Program-made: the position numbers and the translations under genes
Part shown: piece by piece, positions 6,674 through 14,477 of the stretch
Layout of the letters: every line of letters starts with the position of its first letter
Position numbering within the stretch: the first letter of the stretch is position 1
The notes under the pieces: generated by a model
What the model saw: only the letters and a program-made list of their open reading frames with translations
Told to the model about the DNA's origin: nothing
Databases searched by the model: none
Assembly: GCA_963579925.1 (NCBI GenBank)
Contig: CAUZJA010000048.1
Coordinates: 1-14,793 of the forward strand
Direction of reading: 5' to 3'
Source: UBA1151 sp963579925
GTDB taxonomy: Bacteria > Chloroflexota > Dehalococcoidia > Lucifugimonadales > Lucifugimonadaceae
DNA: 14,793 bases

Positions 6674-7801
6674 ATAAAAATCACGAAGGTCAACGTCTTC
6701 CAACTCGAAGGCCACATGCAAGATGTTCTGGCCGTATTCGCGTCGATGGGTGCTGACCTTGCGCCCCGCCAGCCCGTGCCTCACAGCGAGACGTTCGTCG
6801 AGATCGAGACCGATGGGGGGCCTGACTGGCCTGCAGTTCGTCTCCAATGGCTTTGAGGGCGATGTGAAGGCTGCTGGCGAGCAGTTGATCGGAATGAATC
6901 CGCTTCACACCGAAGCGATCTTCGAGATGTTCTACTCCAATGTTGGTCTCCGTCAGCGCATGCCTGTGATCGCAGTGCTGGATTTGGCGCTGTGGGATCT
7001 CGTCGGCAAGATACGCAACGCCCCTGTGTATGAACTTTTCGGTGGACCCGTACGAGAGCGCGTGCGAGCGTATGCCGGGATGCTTGGCTTCTCCATGGAT
7101 CCCGGTGCAGCGGCTGAGGCATCGGCTGAATATGCCGGAAAGGGCTTCACCGCCATGAAGTGGTACCTCCCGTACAACGGCTCCTACGGGGATGAGGGAA
7201 TCGAAGGTAACATCGCCCTGATCAAGGCCGTGAGAGAGGCTGTGGGGCCAAACGTGGAGATCATGACGGACTGGCTGCTCTCACAGCCGCGCGTCAACTC
7301 GATTCTCTGGGCCACCAGAATGGCGCGCAGGCTCGAAGAGTTTGACGTTACCTGGATTGAAGAGCCGTTCAGCTTCGATGATCTCGATGCTCATCGGAAG
7401 CTTTCCGAGGCGACCAGCATCCCGCTCGCATTCGGTGAGCACTTCTACAATCGCTGGCAGATGCGGCAGGTCATTGAGCAGGGCAATCCCACGGTCGTTC
7501 AACCTGATCCGATCTGGGCCGGTGGGATCTCAGAGATGCGCAAGATCATTGCCGTCGCTTCAATGTACGGCGTGGCTGCCGTGCCGCACGGGAGCCACGC
7601 CGTAACGCGTTGCACATCCTCTTTGCCCAGCAGGAGCGCAACTGCCCGCTTGGTGAGTGGGCAGTCCGGATTAATCCGAATAGCCAGCATTTCTACACCG
7701 ACTTCTACGAGCCAATCGACGGCTACTACCAGTCACCGTCAGGTCCCGGATTCGGGTATGAACTCGACCGGGAGAAGATCGTCAGGCGTACGGAACTCTA
7801 G
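6674..7801 (+). pseudogene. Enolase-superfamily (mandelate racemase/sugar-acid dehydratase-like) gene with two frameshifts and no ATG
   Basis: The conceptual ~375-residue product belongs to the muconate-lactonizing/mandelate-racemase group, which removes a proton next to a carboxylate, often dehydrating sugar acids. Visible residues by nucleotide position: MKWY with Lys at 7158, metal ligands Asp 7269 (IMTDW), Glu 7359 (WIEEPF) and Glu 7437 (FGEH), and the Asp 7506 (QPDPIWAGG) and His 7587 (VPHGSH) pair. The KW(Y/F) pattern recalls rhamnonate dehydratase-like members; this is a weak hint. The reading frame KITKVNVFQLEG starts at ATA (6674) where ATG is expected. It shifts +1 in a six-G run (6815-6820) and shifts back near 7605-7609, where VPHGSHAVT must join LHILFAQQERN. 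It ends in TAG at 7799. It is either a pseudogene or a sequence with assembly errors. Confidence 0.85.
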
Positions 7802-7923
7802 CGCGCGATTAAACGATCCGGCAGCGAGTGTTCGACTCCTTCAGTGGTTATCTTGCCCAGCGCGGTGATGCCCTCAGACAACTCGCGTCCTACCCAACTT
7901 GTGTATCAGCTGTGTCAGTAGGA
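7802..7923. other. Short convergent intergenic region
   Basis: These 122 bases lie between the ends of the enolase-type gene (plus) and the oxygenase gene (minus). I see no clear bidirectional terminator hairpin with a T-run, and no ORF that looks real. Confidence 0.4.
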
Positions 7924-8757
7924 CTAGCGCGCTGGCCACGGGCCTTTCCAGCGATCCCAGTACTCACTTGGGAAGGTCGTTCCGCCCGCCAGGTTGTTCC
8001 ACATCTTGATGCGTCTATTCTTTTCGATACCGGCGAGGGCCCTGGTAACTGGAGCCCCTGACGCCGAGGTGATTTTCTCACCAAGCGCGGCAGCAGCATC
8101 GCGATCGTAATCCCAGCTGGGCTTTGTGGTGTCAGATAGGCGATTGAACAGGAACTTGATCATGTAGCGAACGTTGTCTGAGGTGTTTGCAGTACCGGCG
8201 TGCCAGACATCGTAGTGAATGATCAGAACGGAACCGGCCTTCACGGTGGCGATGATCTGGTTCTTGAAGTTGCCGTATGAGGCCATACGGTCGGCTGAGG
8301 ACGGGAAGAGGTGTGTGCCCGGGATCAGAGCCGTTGGCCCCATGTTGGATTCCACGTCCTGCGGGTAGTACATAGCGAGTACGGCTCGCACGTGCTCCGG
8401 ATTGCGTTCGGTTGTGCCAGCGCCGCCGTCCAGGTGCCACATCTGACTGGGCGTGCCCGGCATGTTTCGATGACAGTGACGGTGCTGATACATGTAGTAA
8501 TCGGGGCCGAGCACGCTCGCCAACGCGCCCGCCACTTTGGGGTGCGAGTAGACGTCGCCAAGCGCCGGAACGGCTTCAAGAATGCCATCGCCGGGGTTCT
8601 CTGGCAGCGCCTCAAGTTGATCAAATACGCCCTGATTGAATTCATCGCCGAAGTCTGTCTCAACGATTGTGTAACCGTTGATGATGAAATCGACCATTTG
8701 CTCATCGTTGAGAAGGATCTGCTCTTTTGTAGTGGAGGAAGGGGTCGCGCTAGTCAT
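7924..8757 (-). CDS. Phytanoyl-CoA dioxygenase (PhyH)-family Fe(II)/2-oxoglutarate oxygenase
   Basis: Members hydroxylate organic substrates using Fe(II), O2 and 2-oxoglutarate on a double-stranded beta-helix. The 277-residue product shows the metal triad: H108 and D110 in MWHLDGGAG, and H186 in YDVWHAGTANTS. R197 (NVRYMIKF) follows in the place of the 2-oxoglutarate-binding Arg. ALIPGTHLFP, typical of the family, lies between. ATG at 8757 has GGAG seven bases upstream, and overlaps the end of the upstream gene by eight bases (GATGACTAG), so translation is probably coupled. An ATG 13 codons earlier lies inside that gene and lacks support. Substrate unknown; such genes are abundant in marine heterotrophs. 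Confidence 0.85.
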   Translation of the reverse strand: MTSATPSSTTKEQILLNDEQMVDFIINGYTIVETDFGDEFNQGVFDQLEALPENPGDGILEAVPALGDVYSHPKVAGALASVLGPDYYMYQHRHCHRNMPGTPSQMWHLDGGAGTTERNPEHVRAVLAMYYPQDVESNMGPTALIPGTHLFPSSADRMASYGNFKNQIIATVKAGSVLIIHYDVWHAGTANTSDNVRYMIKFLFNRLSDTTKPSWDYDRDAAAALGEKITSASGAPVTRALAGIEKNRRIKMWNNLAGGTTFPSEYWDRWKGPWPAR

Positions 8758-9028
8758 CAAACTGCTCCAACTTTTCAAGAATGAATTCGTATCCAAGTAT
8801 TGTCAGGTCGTCTTCAGTGGTCGCCGATTCTTTGGGGCTGGGGAAGCTGACCACGCGCCAGCCATCAATCACGGCTTCGTGCACGGAGGCATACGGAAAT
8901 TCGATGCCCGTCGGTTCGATCTGGGTGATGGAATCAGGCACAGGCTCATGGAGCGCCATCGCGATGATTGGCGATCTGACGCTCACTGATTCAATCTGAA
9001 GATACAGAAGCCGCTGTTTCAAACTCAT
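8750..9028 (-). CDS. Hypothetical 92-residue protein coupled to the PhyH oxygenase
   Basis: I recognise no family. The protein reads MSLKQRLLYLQIESVS at the N-terminus, has a central GIEFPYASVHEAVIDGWRVV in two pieces (GIEFPYASVHE, AVIDGWRVVSFP), and ends ILEKLEQFDD. It is acidic, has no signal peptide or membrane segment, and looks like a small soluble alpha/beta protein. ATG at 9028 has AAGG eight bases upstream; the frame is open upstream for 34 further codons without good sequence. Its stop overlaps the oxygenase start, so the two are probably made together. It may assist, regulate or stabilise the oxygenase; that is inference from position only. Confidence 0.65.
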   Translation of the reverse strand: MSLKQRLLYLQIESVSVRSPIIAMALHEPVPDSITQIEPTGIEFPYASVHEAVIDGWRVVSFPSPKESATTEDDLTILGYEFILEKLEQFDD

Positions 9029-9107
9029 CCACGCTGCCTTAGTTATCTGGTTTTGGCTGGTTTGTTTGGCAGAGTGTACCGGTTGGAAGCGGCGGGTTTG
9101 TCCCCGA

Positions 9108-9518
9108 TTAGCCGCCCGGTGCCGCGCCAATCTGCTGCATGAGACCCATCATGTCTATGATCGTCTCCCCACCAATTATCTTGCCGTCTGCAATCTTGTG
9201 GACGTTCACACCACGAATCTCAACGGACTTGCCGCTTGGCGGGATGCCCATCAGATCACCATCGTGAGTGCCGTTGAACGTTAGCGGAGTCGTCACGGTG
9301 TCGCCTTCTGCGGTCTGTGCGTCAAGCGTGTGCTTCATGTTTGGGAAGGCGGCGCCAAAACCCTGCGCGATAGGAAGAATCGATTCCGTAGTGAGCTCTC
9401 CCACACCAACCATCGTCCAGTTCAGGTCATCGTGAACCACGGCCATCATCGCGTCCGGATCATGCGCATCAAGGGCTCGGTAGTACTCTCGAACCACAGC
9501 TTTGTTTGCATCGGACAT
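9108..9518 (-). CDS. SnoaL-like (NTF2-fold) ester cyclase/polyketide-cyclase family protein
   Basis: The 136-residue protein fits the NTF2-like SnoaL family: MSDANKAVVREYYRALDAHD opening helices, then FNGTHDGDLMGIPPSGKSVE and the closing strands HKIADGKIIGGETIIDMMG with a final QQIG. The FxGTHxGxxxGIPPSGK pattern is the best single marker. Members act as small cyclases, hydrolases or binding proteins; many are uncharacterised, so no reaction is assigned. ATG at 9518 has GGGAGG about six bases upstream, clearly better than an ATG 18 codons earlier. It follows the M20 gene by 90 bases and has an inverted repeat in its leader. Confidence 0.8.
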   Translation of the reverse strand: MSDANKAVVREYYRALDAHDPDAMMAVVHDDLNWTMVGVGELTTESILPIAQGFGAAFPNMKHTLDAQTAEGDTVTTPLTFNGTHDGDLMGIPPSGKSVEIRGVNVHKIADGKIIGGETIIDMMGLMQQIGAAPGG

Positions 9519-9539
9519 GGCGTTCCTCCCAGAATCAGG

Positions 9540-9558
9540 CACTAAATTCGGTTTAGTG
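9540..9558. promoter_or_regulatory. Inverted repeat upstream of the SnoaL-like gene, operator candidate
   Basis: CACTAAA-TTCGG-TTTAGTG is a perfect seven-base inverted repeat with a five-base centre. It lies 22 bases before the SnoaL-like ATG, just upstream of its ribosome site. It could bind a dimeric repressor or form an mRNA hairpin. No regulator gene is present in the window. Confidence 0.45.
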
Positions 9559-9608
9559 AATCGCCCCATCATGGCGATTTTCGAACGCGTGTCAAGTTTT
9601 CGACTGAG

Positions 9609-10970
9609 TTAGAACGGCTGGCTAGAGGCGAAACCTTCGAGCTCATCGCCGCTCCACGTCTCGGTTCCCTGAAACTCCCGGAGGATCGCCAGGTAGTCGG
9701 GAATCGTCAGCGGGGCGTCGAATCCATCAACGATCTCACGCCCGCGAGCACCATCGTTCGAGAGCAGTTCGATGGCGGAGTATGCGAGTGCCTTGCCGGC
9801 GTCGATCACATCCAGCTGCCAGTCGGTGATATCGAAGTCATCGCTATGCGTCCGGCCTCTTGCGCCGCCAGCATACGAGTGCATCGCTGGCATGAGCTGC
9901 GATACGTCACCCATATCGGTTGACGACGTTCGGTGTGGCATCCGCCCGACACCGGATTCTCCAATCAACTCTCGAACACCTTCGTCATACAACTCCATCA
10001 ACCCCTCGTGGAATTTCGATGGCATATAGCCGGGCGAGTTGTTGATCTCAACCGTCGCACCCACCGCCATTGCGCCGGCTTTTAGCGCGCGATCAACCTT
10101 TGCGGCGGCATCTTTCATCGCGGGAATGTTGGCCGCCCGCACGAACATCTCCATCGTCACGTTCGCTGGGACTGATGAGACCGCCGCGCCGCCACGAGTA
10201 AGAATCGGATGGATGCGAATGTGATCGTCATCCTGGAACGTGTCGCGCTGGGCGTGAATGCCCTGCATAGCGAGGTTGGCGGCGTTGAGTGCGTTGATCC
10301 CCAGATGCGGAGCGCCGCCCGCGTGCGCTGACCGGCCAACGAACCGCACACTCTTGGCGATCATACCGTTGTGGCTCACGCCTTGCCTGAGAGCGTTTAC
10401 CTCAGAGGCGTCCGCATGCGTCAGAAGCGCTAGATCTACGTTATCAAGCTCGCCGAGGCGAATGAACTCCTGCTTGCCACCCAGAAACTCTAATTCACCC
10501 GCCGCGCGTAAGCCCTCTCGGAACTCAATCTCGATGTACTCCTCAGCAGGCACTGCCATAAATGAGATGGAGCCGCTGAGTGTGTCGAGAACGTAGGGCT
10601 GCGATAGTGCTACCGCGGCGGCGAGCATATTGCCGATCTGGATGTTGTGCCCGCATGAGTGCACAGCGCCCGTCACAGGATCGGCCTCTTTGTGTTCCGG
10701 CACGATCAGCGAATCCAATTCGCCCATGATGGCCAGATGCGGACCCGGACGGCCGGTATCAACACGAGCAATGACACCCGTGATGGCGATATTTTCGCGT
10801 GGTGCAAGACCAATCTCCCGCATGTAGTCAGCGGCAACCTTGGCACTGCGGTGTTCGCGAAATCCCGATTCCGGGTGTGCCCAGATGTCTTTGGAGAGTG
10901 CGATTAGGCCGTCAGCACGCGCGTCGATGGCGGCTGATGCAGCGGTTTTGGCGGAGTGTGTGTCAGTCAT
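9609..10970 (-). CDS. M20-family amidohydrolase/peptidase (AbgA/AbgB-like)
   Basis: Such two-metal (usually Zn or Mn) enzymes hydrolyse amide bonds of N-acyl amino acids or small dipeptides. The 453-residue protein shows the M20D pattern: HPESGFREHRSA (32-43), MGELDSL with D86, HSCGHN with H104, C106 and H108, the glutamate pair PAEEY (E143, E144, the catalytic base region) and LLTHADA (H185). The lid/dimerisation domain follows, with GRSAHAGGAPHLGINALNAA. The usual HACGHD is HSCGHN here. ATG at 10970 gives the only sensible start. It has no Shine-Dalgarno, but TATCAT ends seven bases before it, suggesting a leaderless transcript. The SDR gene lies 37 bases upstream on the same strand. Confidence 0.9.
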   Translation of the reverse strand: MTDTHSAKTAASAAIDARADGLIALSKDIWAHPESGFREHRSAKVAADYMREIGLAPRENIAITGVIARVDTGRPGPHLAIMGELDSLIVPEHKEADPVTGAVHSCGHNIQIGNMLAAAVALSQPYVLDTLSGSISFMAVPAEEYIEIEFREGLRAAGELEFLGGKQEFIRLGELDNVDLALLTHADASEVNALRQGVSHNGMIAKSVRFVGRSAHAGGAPHLGINALNAANLAMQGIHAQRDTFQDDDHIRIHPILTRGGAAVSSVPANVTMEMFVRAANIPAMKDAAAKVDRALKAGAMAVGATVEINNSPGYMPSKFHEGLMELYDEGVRELIGESGVGRMPHRTSSTDMGDVSQLMPAMHSYAGGARGRTHSDDFDITDWQLDVIDAGKALAYSAIELLSNDGARGREIVDGFDAPLTIPDYLAILREFQGTETWSGDELEGFASSQPF

Positions 10971-10983
10971 GGCCGGGATGATA
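10971..10983 (-). promoter_or_regulatory. -10-like TATCAT seven bases before the M20 start
   Basis: Minus strand: TATCAT-CCCGGCC-ATG. The hexamer matches 5 of 6 of TATAAT and the spacing would put +1 at or next to the A of ATG. No -35 match is visible. The same hexamer-like sequence and an identical CCCGGCC spacer recur before GTG at 14478. Confidence 0.4.
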
Positions 10984-11007
10984 CGTCAGAATCGGAGCGG
11001 CCACGTG

Positions 11008-11820
11008 CTACCCGGCTACGCGCGGTCCACCCGGGTACGTTCCGCCAGCATTCATCGCCAGGTTGCCACCATCCATTGGCAAGATAGCGCCGGTAACGAA
11101 TGAAGCTGCGTCCGACGCAAGAAATATCGCCACGCCCTTGATCTCCTCGGGGCGACCCATGCGGCCCATGGGGATGCCGCCAATGAATGTGTCCCGCACG
11201 CCCGGTGTGGCTTCCATGCGGGCCTCAAGGCCGACGTTCGTGATCTGCGCTGGCAGGATGCAGTTGACGCGCACGCCTCGGGCCGCCCACTCCGTGCTGA
11301 GTTCCCGCGTCATTGCGATCACAGCGCCCATCGCCATTCCGTACGGCGTGTGGCTACGTCCGAGAGAGTTCCACCCTGCGATCGACCCAATATTGATGAT
11401 GCTGCCAGAACCGCGTTTCAGCATCCGACGTCCCGCCTGCTGGCACGCCGCAAAACGGCCAACTACGAGGTTGTTCAATGACTGCTCAAGGTTGCTGAGT
11501 GGAACCTCTTCTGGCGCGCCGATCAAGCCAACACCCGCAACATTCGCAAGCACGTCGATCTGCCCGAATTCCTCATCGAGCCGCTCAAACATGGCGGTAA
11601 TTTGATCGGGCTCTGATACATCGCACAGAACCGGAACAGCCTTTCGGCCCAAAGCGCGAATCTCTTCCGCGGTAGCTTCAGCACCATCGAGGTTGATATC
11701 GGCCAGCATCACATCCGCCCCCGCCTCAGCCAGCGCAATCGATATCTGCTTGCCCATACCGCTCGCCGCGCCGGATACAAGGCCCACGCGGCCGGATAGG
11801 TCGAATAGAGGATGTGTCAT
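11008..11820 (-). CDS. SDR-family NAD(P)-dependent oxidoreductase
   Basis: Classical short-chain dehydrogenases oxidise or reduce alcohol/ketone groups on a Rossmann fold. The 270-residue product has the cofactor motif SGAASGMGKQ (TGxxxGxG type, near 17-26), LADINLDG after beta-2, CDVSEPDQI, LANVAGVG (NAG type), the catalytic Ser region INIGSIAGWNS, and YGMAMGAV where the YxxxK tyrosine is present but the lysine position reads as M-G, then RVNCILPAQI and the closing LPMDGGNLAMNAG. The ATG at 11820 starts MTHPLFDLSGRV, normal for the family. No Shine-Dalgarno; TAGAAT ends eight bases upstream. Substrate unknown. Confidence 0.9.
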   Translation of the reverse strand: MTHPLFDLSGRVGLVSGAASGMGKQISIALAEAGADVMLADINLDGAEATAEEIRALGRKAVPVLCDVSEPDQITAMFERLDEEFGQIDVLANVAGVGLIGAPEEVPLSNLEQSLNNLVVGRFAACQQAGRRMLKRGSGSIINIGSIAGWNSLGRSHTPYGMAMGAVIAMTRELSTEWAARGVRVNCILPAQITNVGLEARMEATPGVRDTFIGGIPMGRMGRPEEIKGVAIFLASDAASFVTGAILPMDGGNLAMNAGGTYPGGPRVAG

Positions 11821-11834
11821 GGGGCGGGATTCTA
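11821..11834 (-). promoter_or_regulatory. -10-like TAGAAT eight bases before the SDR start
   Basis: Minus strand: TAGAAT-CCCGCCCC-ATG. The hexamer matches 5 of 6 of TATAAT. TTGTGT lies 19 bases upstream as a poor -35. With no ribosome site present, a leaderless transcript is the simplest reading. Confidence 0.4.
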
Positions 11835-11875
11835 GTCGAACGACCGAATAAGCACACAACATTGTTCCCACATCG

Positions 11876-12253
11876 TCAAGCGTTCGTGGAGATGTACCGA
11901 ATGCCCTCTAGACCTTCAAAATCAGCATCTTGGGTCCACAACAGCGCGTCAGTTGATCTGGCAATCGTATAGATAATGCTAACGGCCATCGCCATCCGGT
12001 GCTCAGCTGAAATCCTGGCGGCTTCGATGGCCATGACGGTATCAAAAGGAACGACTACGCCCTTTTCCATCAACGAAACGACGTTGGTCGCGATCTGTTC
12101 TCCGCGCTCCCTCGCCGTTACTTTAAAAACCTCATAGATGCAGACCGTCGGAACGATGAGTTCAAGGAGGTTCAATATTGGGACCGTAAAGAACTCGGCG
12201 TTGTCCCCGTCAGCAAAGAACTCAAGCCAGCCAGACGAATCGACCAGATTCAA
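11876..12253 (-). CDS. PIN-domain protein (VapC-type toxin), probably catalytically impaired
   Basis: VapC toxins are PIN-domain ribonucleases held by an antitoxin. This 125-residue protein has the N-terminal acidic residue in NLVDSSGWLEFF (D5), E41 in CIYEVFK, and the C-terminal TQDADFEGL (D109, D111). At the third conserved position, where families read aDsiIy, it reads MAVSIIYTIA: V91 (codon GTT at 11983-11981) replaces the metal-binding Asp, a one-base change from GAT. The start is TTG at 12253, overlapping the antitoxin stop as TTGA, a usual coupling in such pairs. It could be a disabled toxin retained with its partner. The SDR gene starts 55 bases downstream. Confidence 0.8.
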   Translation of the reverse strand: MNLVDSSGWLEFFADGDNAEFFTVPILNLLELIVPTVCIYEVFKVTARERGEQIATNVVSLMEKGVVVPFDTVMAIEAARISAEHRMAMAVSIIYTIARSTDALLWTQDADFEGLEGIRYISTNA

Positions 12254-12462
12254 TAGCGGTCTGGCTCCCGCTCTATCGTCGTACCAATACCCCTCAGCAT
12301 GCCGCGGGCCTCAGCAATGCTTATCTCAGGCACAAATTCAAGCCGATCGCCATAGTAAAGCGCGCGCAGCTTCTGGCCGGGCTTGATGCCCATGCGCTCC
12401 CGTATGTCTTTAGGGATAACGATCTGATATTTGGGTGATACTGTTACTGTCGTAATACGCAA
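12250..12462 (-). CDS. AbrB/MazE-type antitoxin (VapB-like)
   Basis: This is a small DNA-binding antitoxin with a swapped-hairpin AbrB fold. TVTVSPKYQIVIPKDIRERMGIKPGQKL is recognisable in two parts: TVSPKYQIVIPKDIRE and RMGIKPGQKLRAL. The C-terminal tail (ISIAEARGMLRGI) is the toxin-neutralising type. I chose TTG at 12462 (70 residues), two bases past the stop of the TPP-enzyme gene. A GTG at 12486 would add eight residues that are not family-like and overlap that gene by 22 bases. Such pairs usually repress their own promoter, but here there is hardly any space upstream, so it may be read through from the TPP gene. Confidence 0.82.
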   Translation of the reverse strand: MRITTVTVSPKYQIVIPKDIRERMGIKPGQKLRALYYGDRLEFVPEISIAEARGMLRGIGTTIEREPDRY

Positions 12463-12464
12463 CC

Positions 12465-14099
12465 CTAAACCCGCGGCGTGGCCCACTCTGGGCGGGCTGT
12501 CATTCCACCGGGGCGGGGCATGCGGTCTACCGGAACTTCTATGAGGGCGGGAGCGTCGCGGTCGATCATGTCTTTGATGGCGTTTTCCAGGTTTGCGGGG
12601 TCTTTCACCTGGGTGGACTCAAGGCCATACGACTTCGCGAGTCTTACGTAATCCGGATTTGTTAATTCGACCTCGTACTGGCCGCCGAATTCCATGTCCA
12701 GGTCGCGGGCAACGTTGCCGTATGCACTGTCGTTGAAGATGACCGTCACCACGTTGATGCCGTACTTCATTGCAGTGGCCATTTCGGGTGACTGGTAGCC
12801 GAAGCCGCCGTCGCCTGTGACGCAGATCACCGGGACGTCAGGTTTCGCCAACTTGGCGCCAAGTGCTGTTGGGTAGGCGTAACCCAGGTTTCCGGAGTAG
12901 CCGGAGTCGATGTAGCCATGGGGGACGTAAGTCTTGAAATTGGGACGGCTGTAGTAGCCAATTTGCGTCATCCCAAAGACCACGATTCCATCTTGTGGGA
13001 CACCGCCTCGTAGCGCTTCTGTGAAGCCTTGCTGCGGCTCGGTGAGATGTTCTGGGCGGTCCAGGTATTCCCGCACACCAGCAATCGTGTCTGCTGGCGA
13101 CTTGCGGCTTGCCGCACTGGTCTCGCCCAGAGCAGCGTGCAGTTTGAGCAGCGTGTCACGCGCATCGCCGACTACCGGCGTTGTGTTCTTGTGGAAGCGG
13201 CCAATCTCATCGGCATCAACGTCAATTTGGATGATCGATGTCGACTCATTAAACATGCCCGACGCATTGCGGGTACCAACGGCAAGCACAACGTCCGGGT
13301 CAGGCAGACCGCCCTTCCGGAGCATGCTCATTCCGTTTGTTGTGAGGTGCAGGGGGTGGTCATCAGGAATGATGCCTTTGCCCGCAGCGCTTGTGCGGAT
13401 AGCGATGTTGTAGTCGTTCGCAATCGCCATCAGGGCGTCATAAGCGTCTGAGAGATGTACACCGCTGCCCGCGTAGATGATCGGGTTGTCGGCGGCGGCG
13501 AGCGCTCTGGCGACATCTTCGATCTCTGAGTCAGCCGGTACGAGTCGTTGCTGCGGTGGCGCTTCAAGCAATTCCACATCATCCAGGCCAAGCATCACTT
13601 CAGGTGGAAAGTCCACGTAAACCGGTCGTGGACGACCCGATCGGAGTTGACTGACCGCTTCCATCATCGTCCCAGGGACATCGCTGATCTCCAGCATTCG
13701 GCCCTGCCACTTGGTGATTGGCTTGATCGTATCGAGCTGATCGTTCACTTCGTGCAGTGCGCCAGTGTTTCGGCCGATGGTGTCGCGCGGCGTCTGACCG
13801 GCCATCAGCAGCACTCGTGAGTTAGTCGAGAACGCAGTCGAAAGTCCGCCGGCGGCGTTGTACACGCCGGGGCCTGGGACGACCATCACGGGCGAGATGC
13901 GGTTGCCCGTGCGGGAGTATCCGTCTGCCATATAGGTGAGTGCGAACTCAGACCGAGGCGTGATCATGCGTATGCCGGGTTCATCTCGAAGTGCCACGGT
14001 CAGGCCGTACATCTGCACGCCCGGCAGGCCAAATACGATTTCAACGCCCGCTCGGACTAGTGATCGGACGATGGCTTCTCCACCGGTCATACGTGGCAT
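12465..14099 (-). CDS. Thiamine-diphosphate enzyme, acetolactate-synthase large-subunit-like
   Basis: The family makes or breaks C-C bonds next to a keto group. The 544-residue protein has the three usual parts. The N-terminal PYR domain has GLPGVQMYG and the activating glutamate E51 (PRSEFALTYMADGYSR). The central domain runs from about 190 to 330. The C-terminal PP domain has the ThDP/Mg motif GDGG (429-432, VTGDGGFGYQS) and N456 (IFNDSAYGN). No acetolactate regulatory subunit, KARI or DHAD gene is nearby, so biosynthetic acetolactate synthase is unlikely; a decarboxylase or other catabolic ThDP enzyme is as probable. ATG at 14099 has GGGAGG eight bases upstream. Confidence 0.87.
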   Translation of the reverse strand: MPRMTGGEAIVRSLVRAGVEIVFGLPGVQMYGLTVALRDEPGIRMITPRSEFALTYMADGYSRTGNRISPVMVVPGPGVYNAAGGLSTAFSTNSRVLLMAGQTPRDTIGRNTGALHEVNDQLDTIKPITKWQGRMLEISDVPGTMMEAVSQLRSGRPRPVYVDFPPEVMLGLDDVELLEAPPQQRLVPADSEIEDVARALAAADNPIIYAGSGVHLSDAYDALMAIANDYNIAIRTSAAGKGIIPDDHPLHLTTNGMSMLRKGGLPDPDVVLAVGTRNASGMFNESTSIIQIDVDADEIGRFHKNTTPVVGDARDTLLKLHAALGETSAASRKSPADTIAGVREYLDRPEHLTEPQQGFTEALRGGVPQDGIVVFGMTQIGYYSRPNFKTYVPHGYIDSGYSGNLGYAYPTALGAKLAKPDVPVICVTGDGGFGYQSPEMATAMKYGINVVTVIFNDSAYGNVARDLDMEFGGQYEVELTNPDYVRLAKSYGLESTQVKDPANLENAIKDMIDRDAPALIEVPVDRMPRPGGMTARPEWATPRV

Positions 14100-14143
14100 T
14101 TAGATTGCCTCCCAGGGCACATGTGCTGTTGTATCGCCGGGCG

Positions 14144-14149
14144 ATTCTA
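14144..14149 (-). promoter_or_regulatory. -10-like TAGAAT upstream of the TPP-enzyme gene
   Basis: Minus-strand TAGAAT lies 44 bases before the ATG. TTGCCC lies 19 bases upstream of it as a possible -35 (4 of 6). Unlike the SDR and M20 genes, this one has a leader with a ribosome site. Confidence 0.3.
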
Positions 14150-14477
14150 CTCGCGGGGGAGGCTGTTAGGGCAACCAGTTTGCGAAGGGATCAGCAAATG
14201 ATGATTACGCACCCACGGTAGCGGCGGGTCTAAGATCCGCTCTTTCGGGCGCGTTGAATTGGCGGTGGGCGCAGTGAGATAGCAGTCGCATGACCGGTGG
14301 TTGAGCCGTGGTTGTTCTGCGGTGCCTCGCCCGCGAAAGTTCTGACAACGAAGCTGCGCCCCAAGAGGGGACGTCTTCGACTTTCCAGGCCTTACGGTCA
14401 TCCGGAAAGATTGTTCTTCCAGTGGGTGCCGGGTATTCCGCGGCGTAGATGGTGACCGGGGGGTTATCTTCCCGGCC
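14150..14477. other. Stretch without a convincing gene
   Basis: Long open frames exist on the minus strand (14205-14483 and 14147-14716), but their sequences are rich in R, P, S, T and C, lack hydrophobic cores and overlap each other in different frames, so I reject them. The only structure seen is a small hairpin at 14224-14240 (GCGGGTC-TAA-GATCCGC with one G:U). It could be decayed coding or repeat sequence. Confidence 0.4.

Noticed and set aside
7610..7801. Separate 63-residue gene
   Set aside because: Its sequence continues the enolase-superfamily protein after the second frameshift; it is not an independent gene.
11876..12486. AbrB/PIN pair as part of a larger defence island
   Set aside because: The neighbours are ordinary metabolic genes; nothing else in the window looks like defence.
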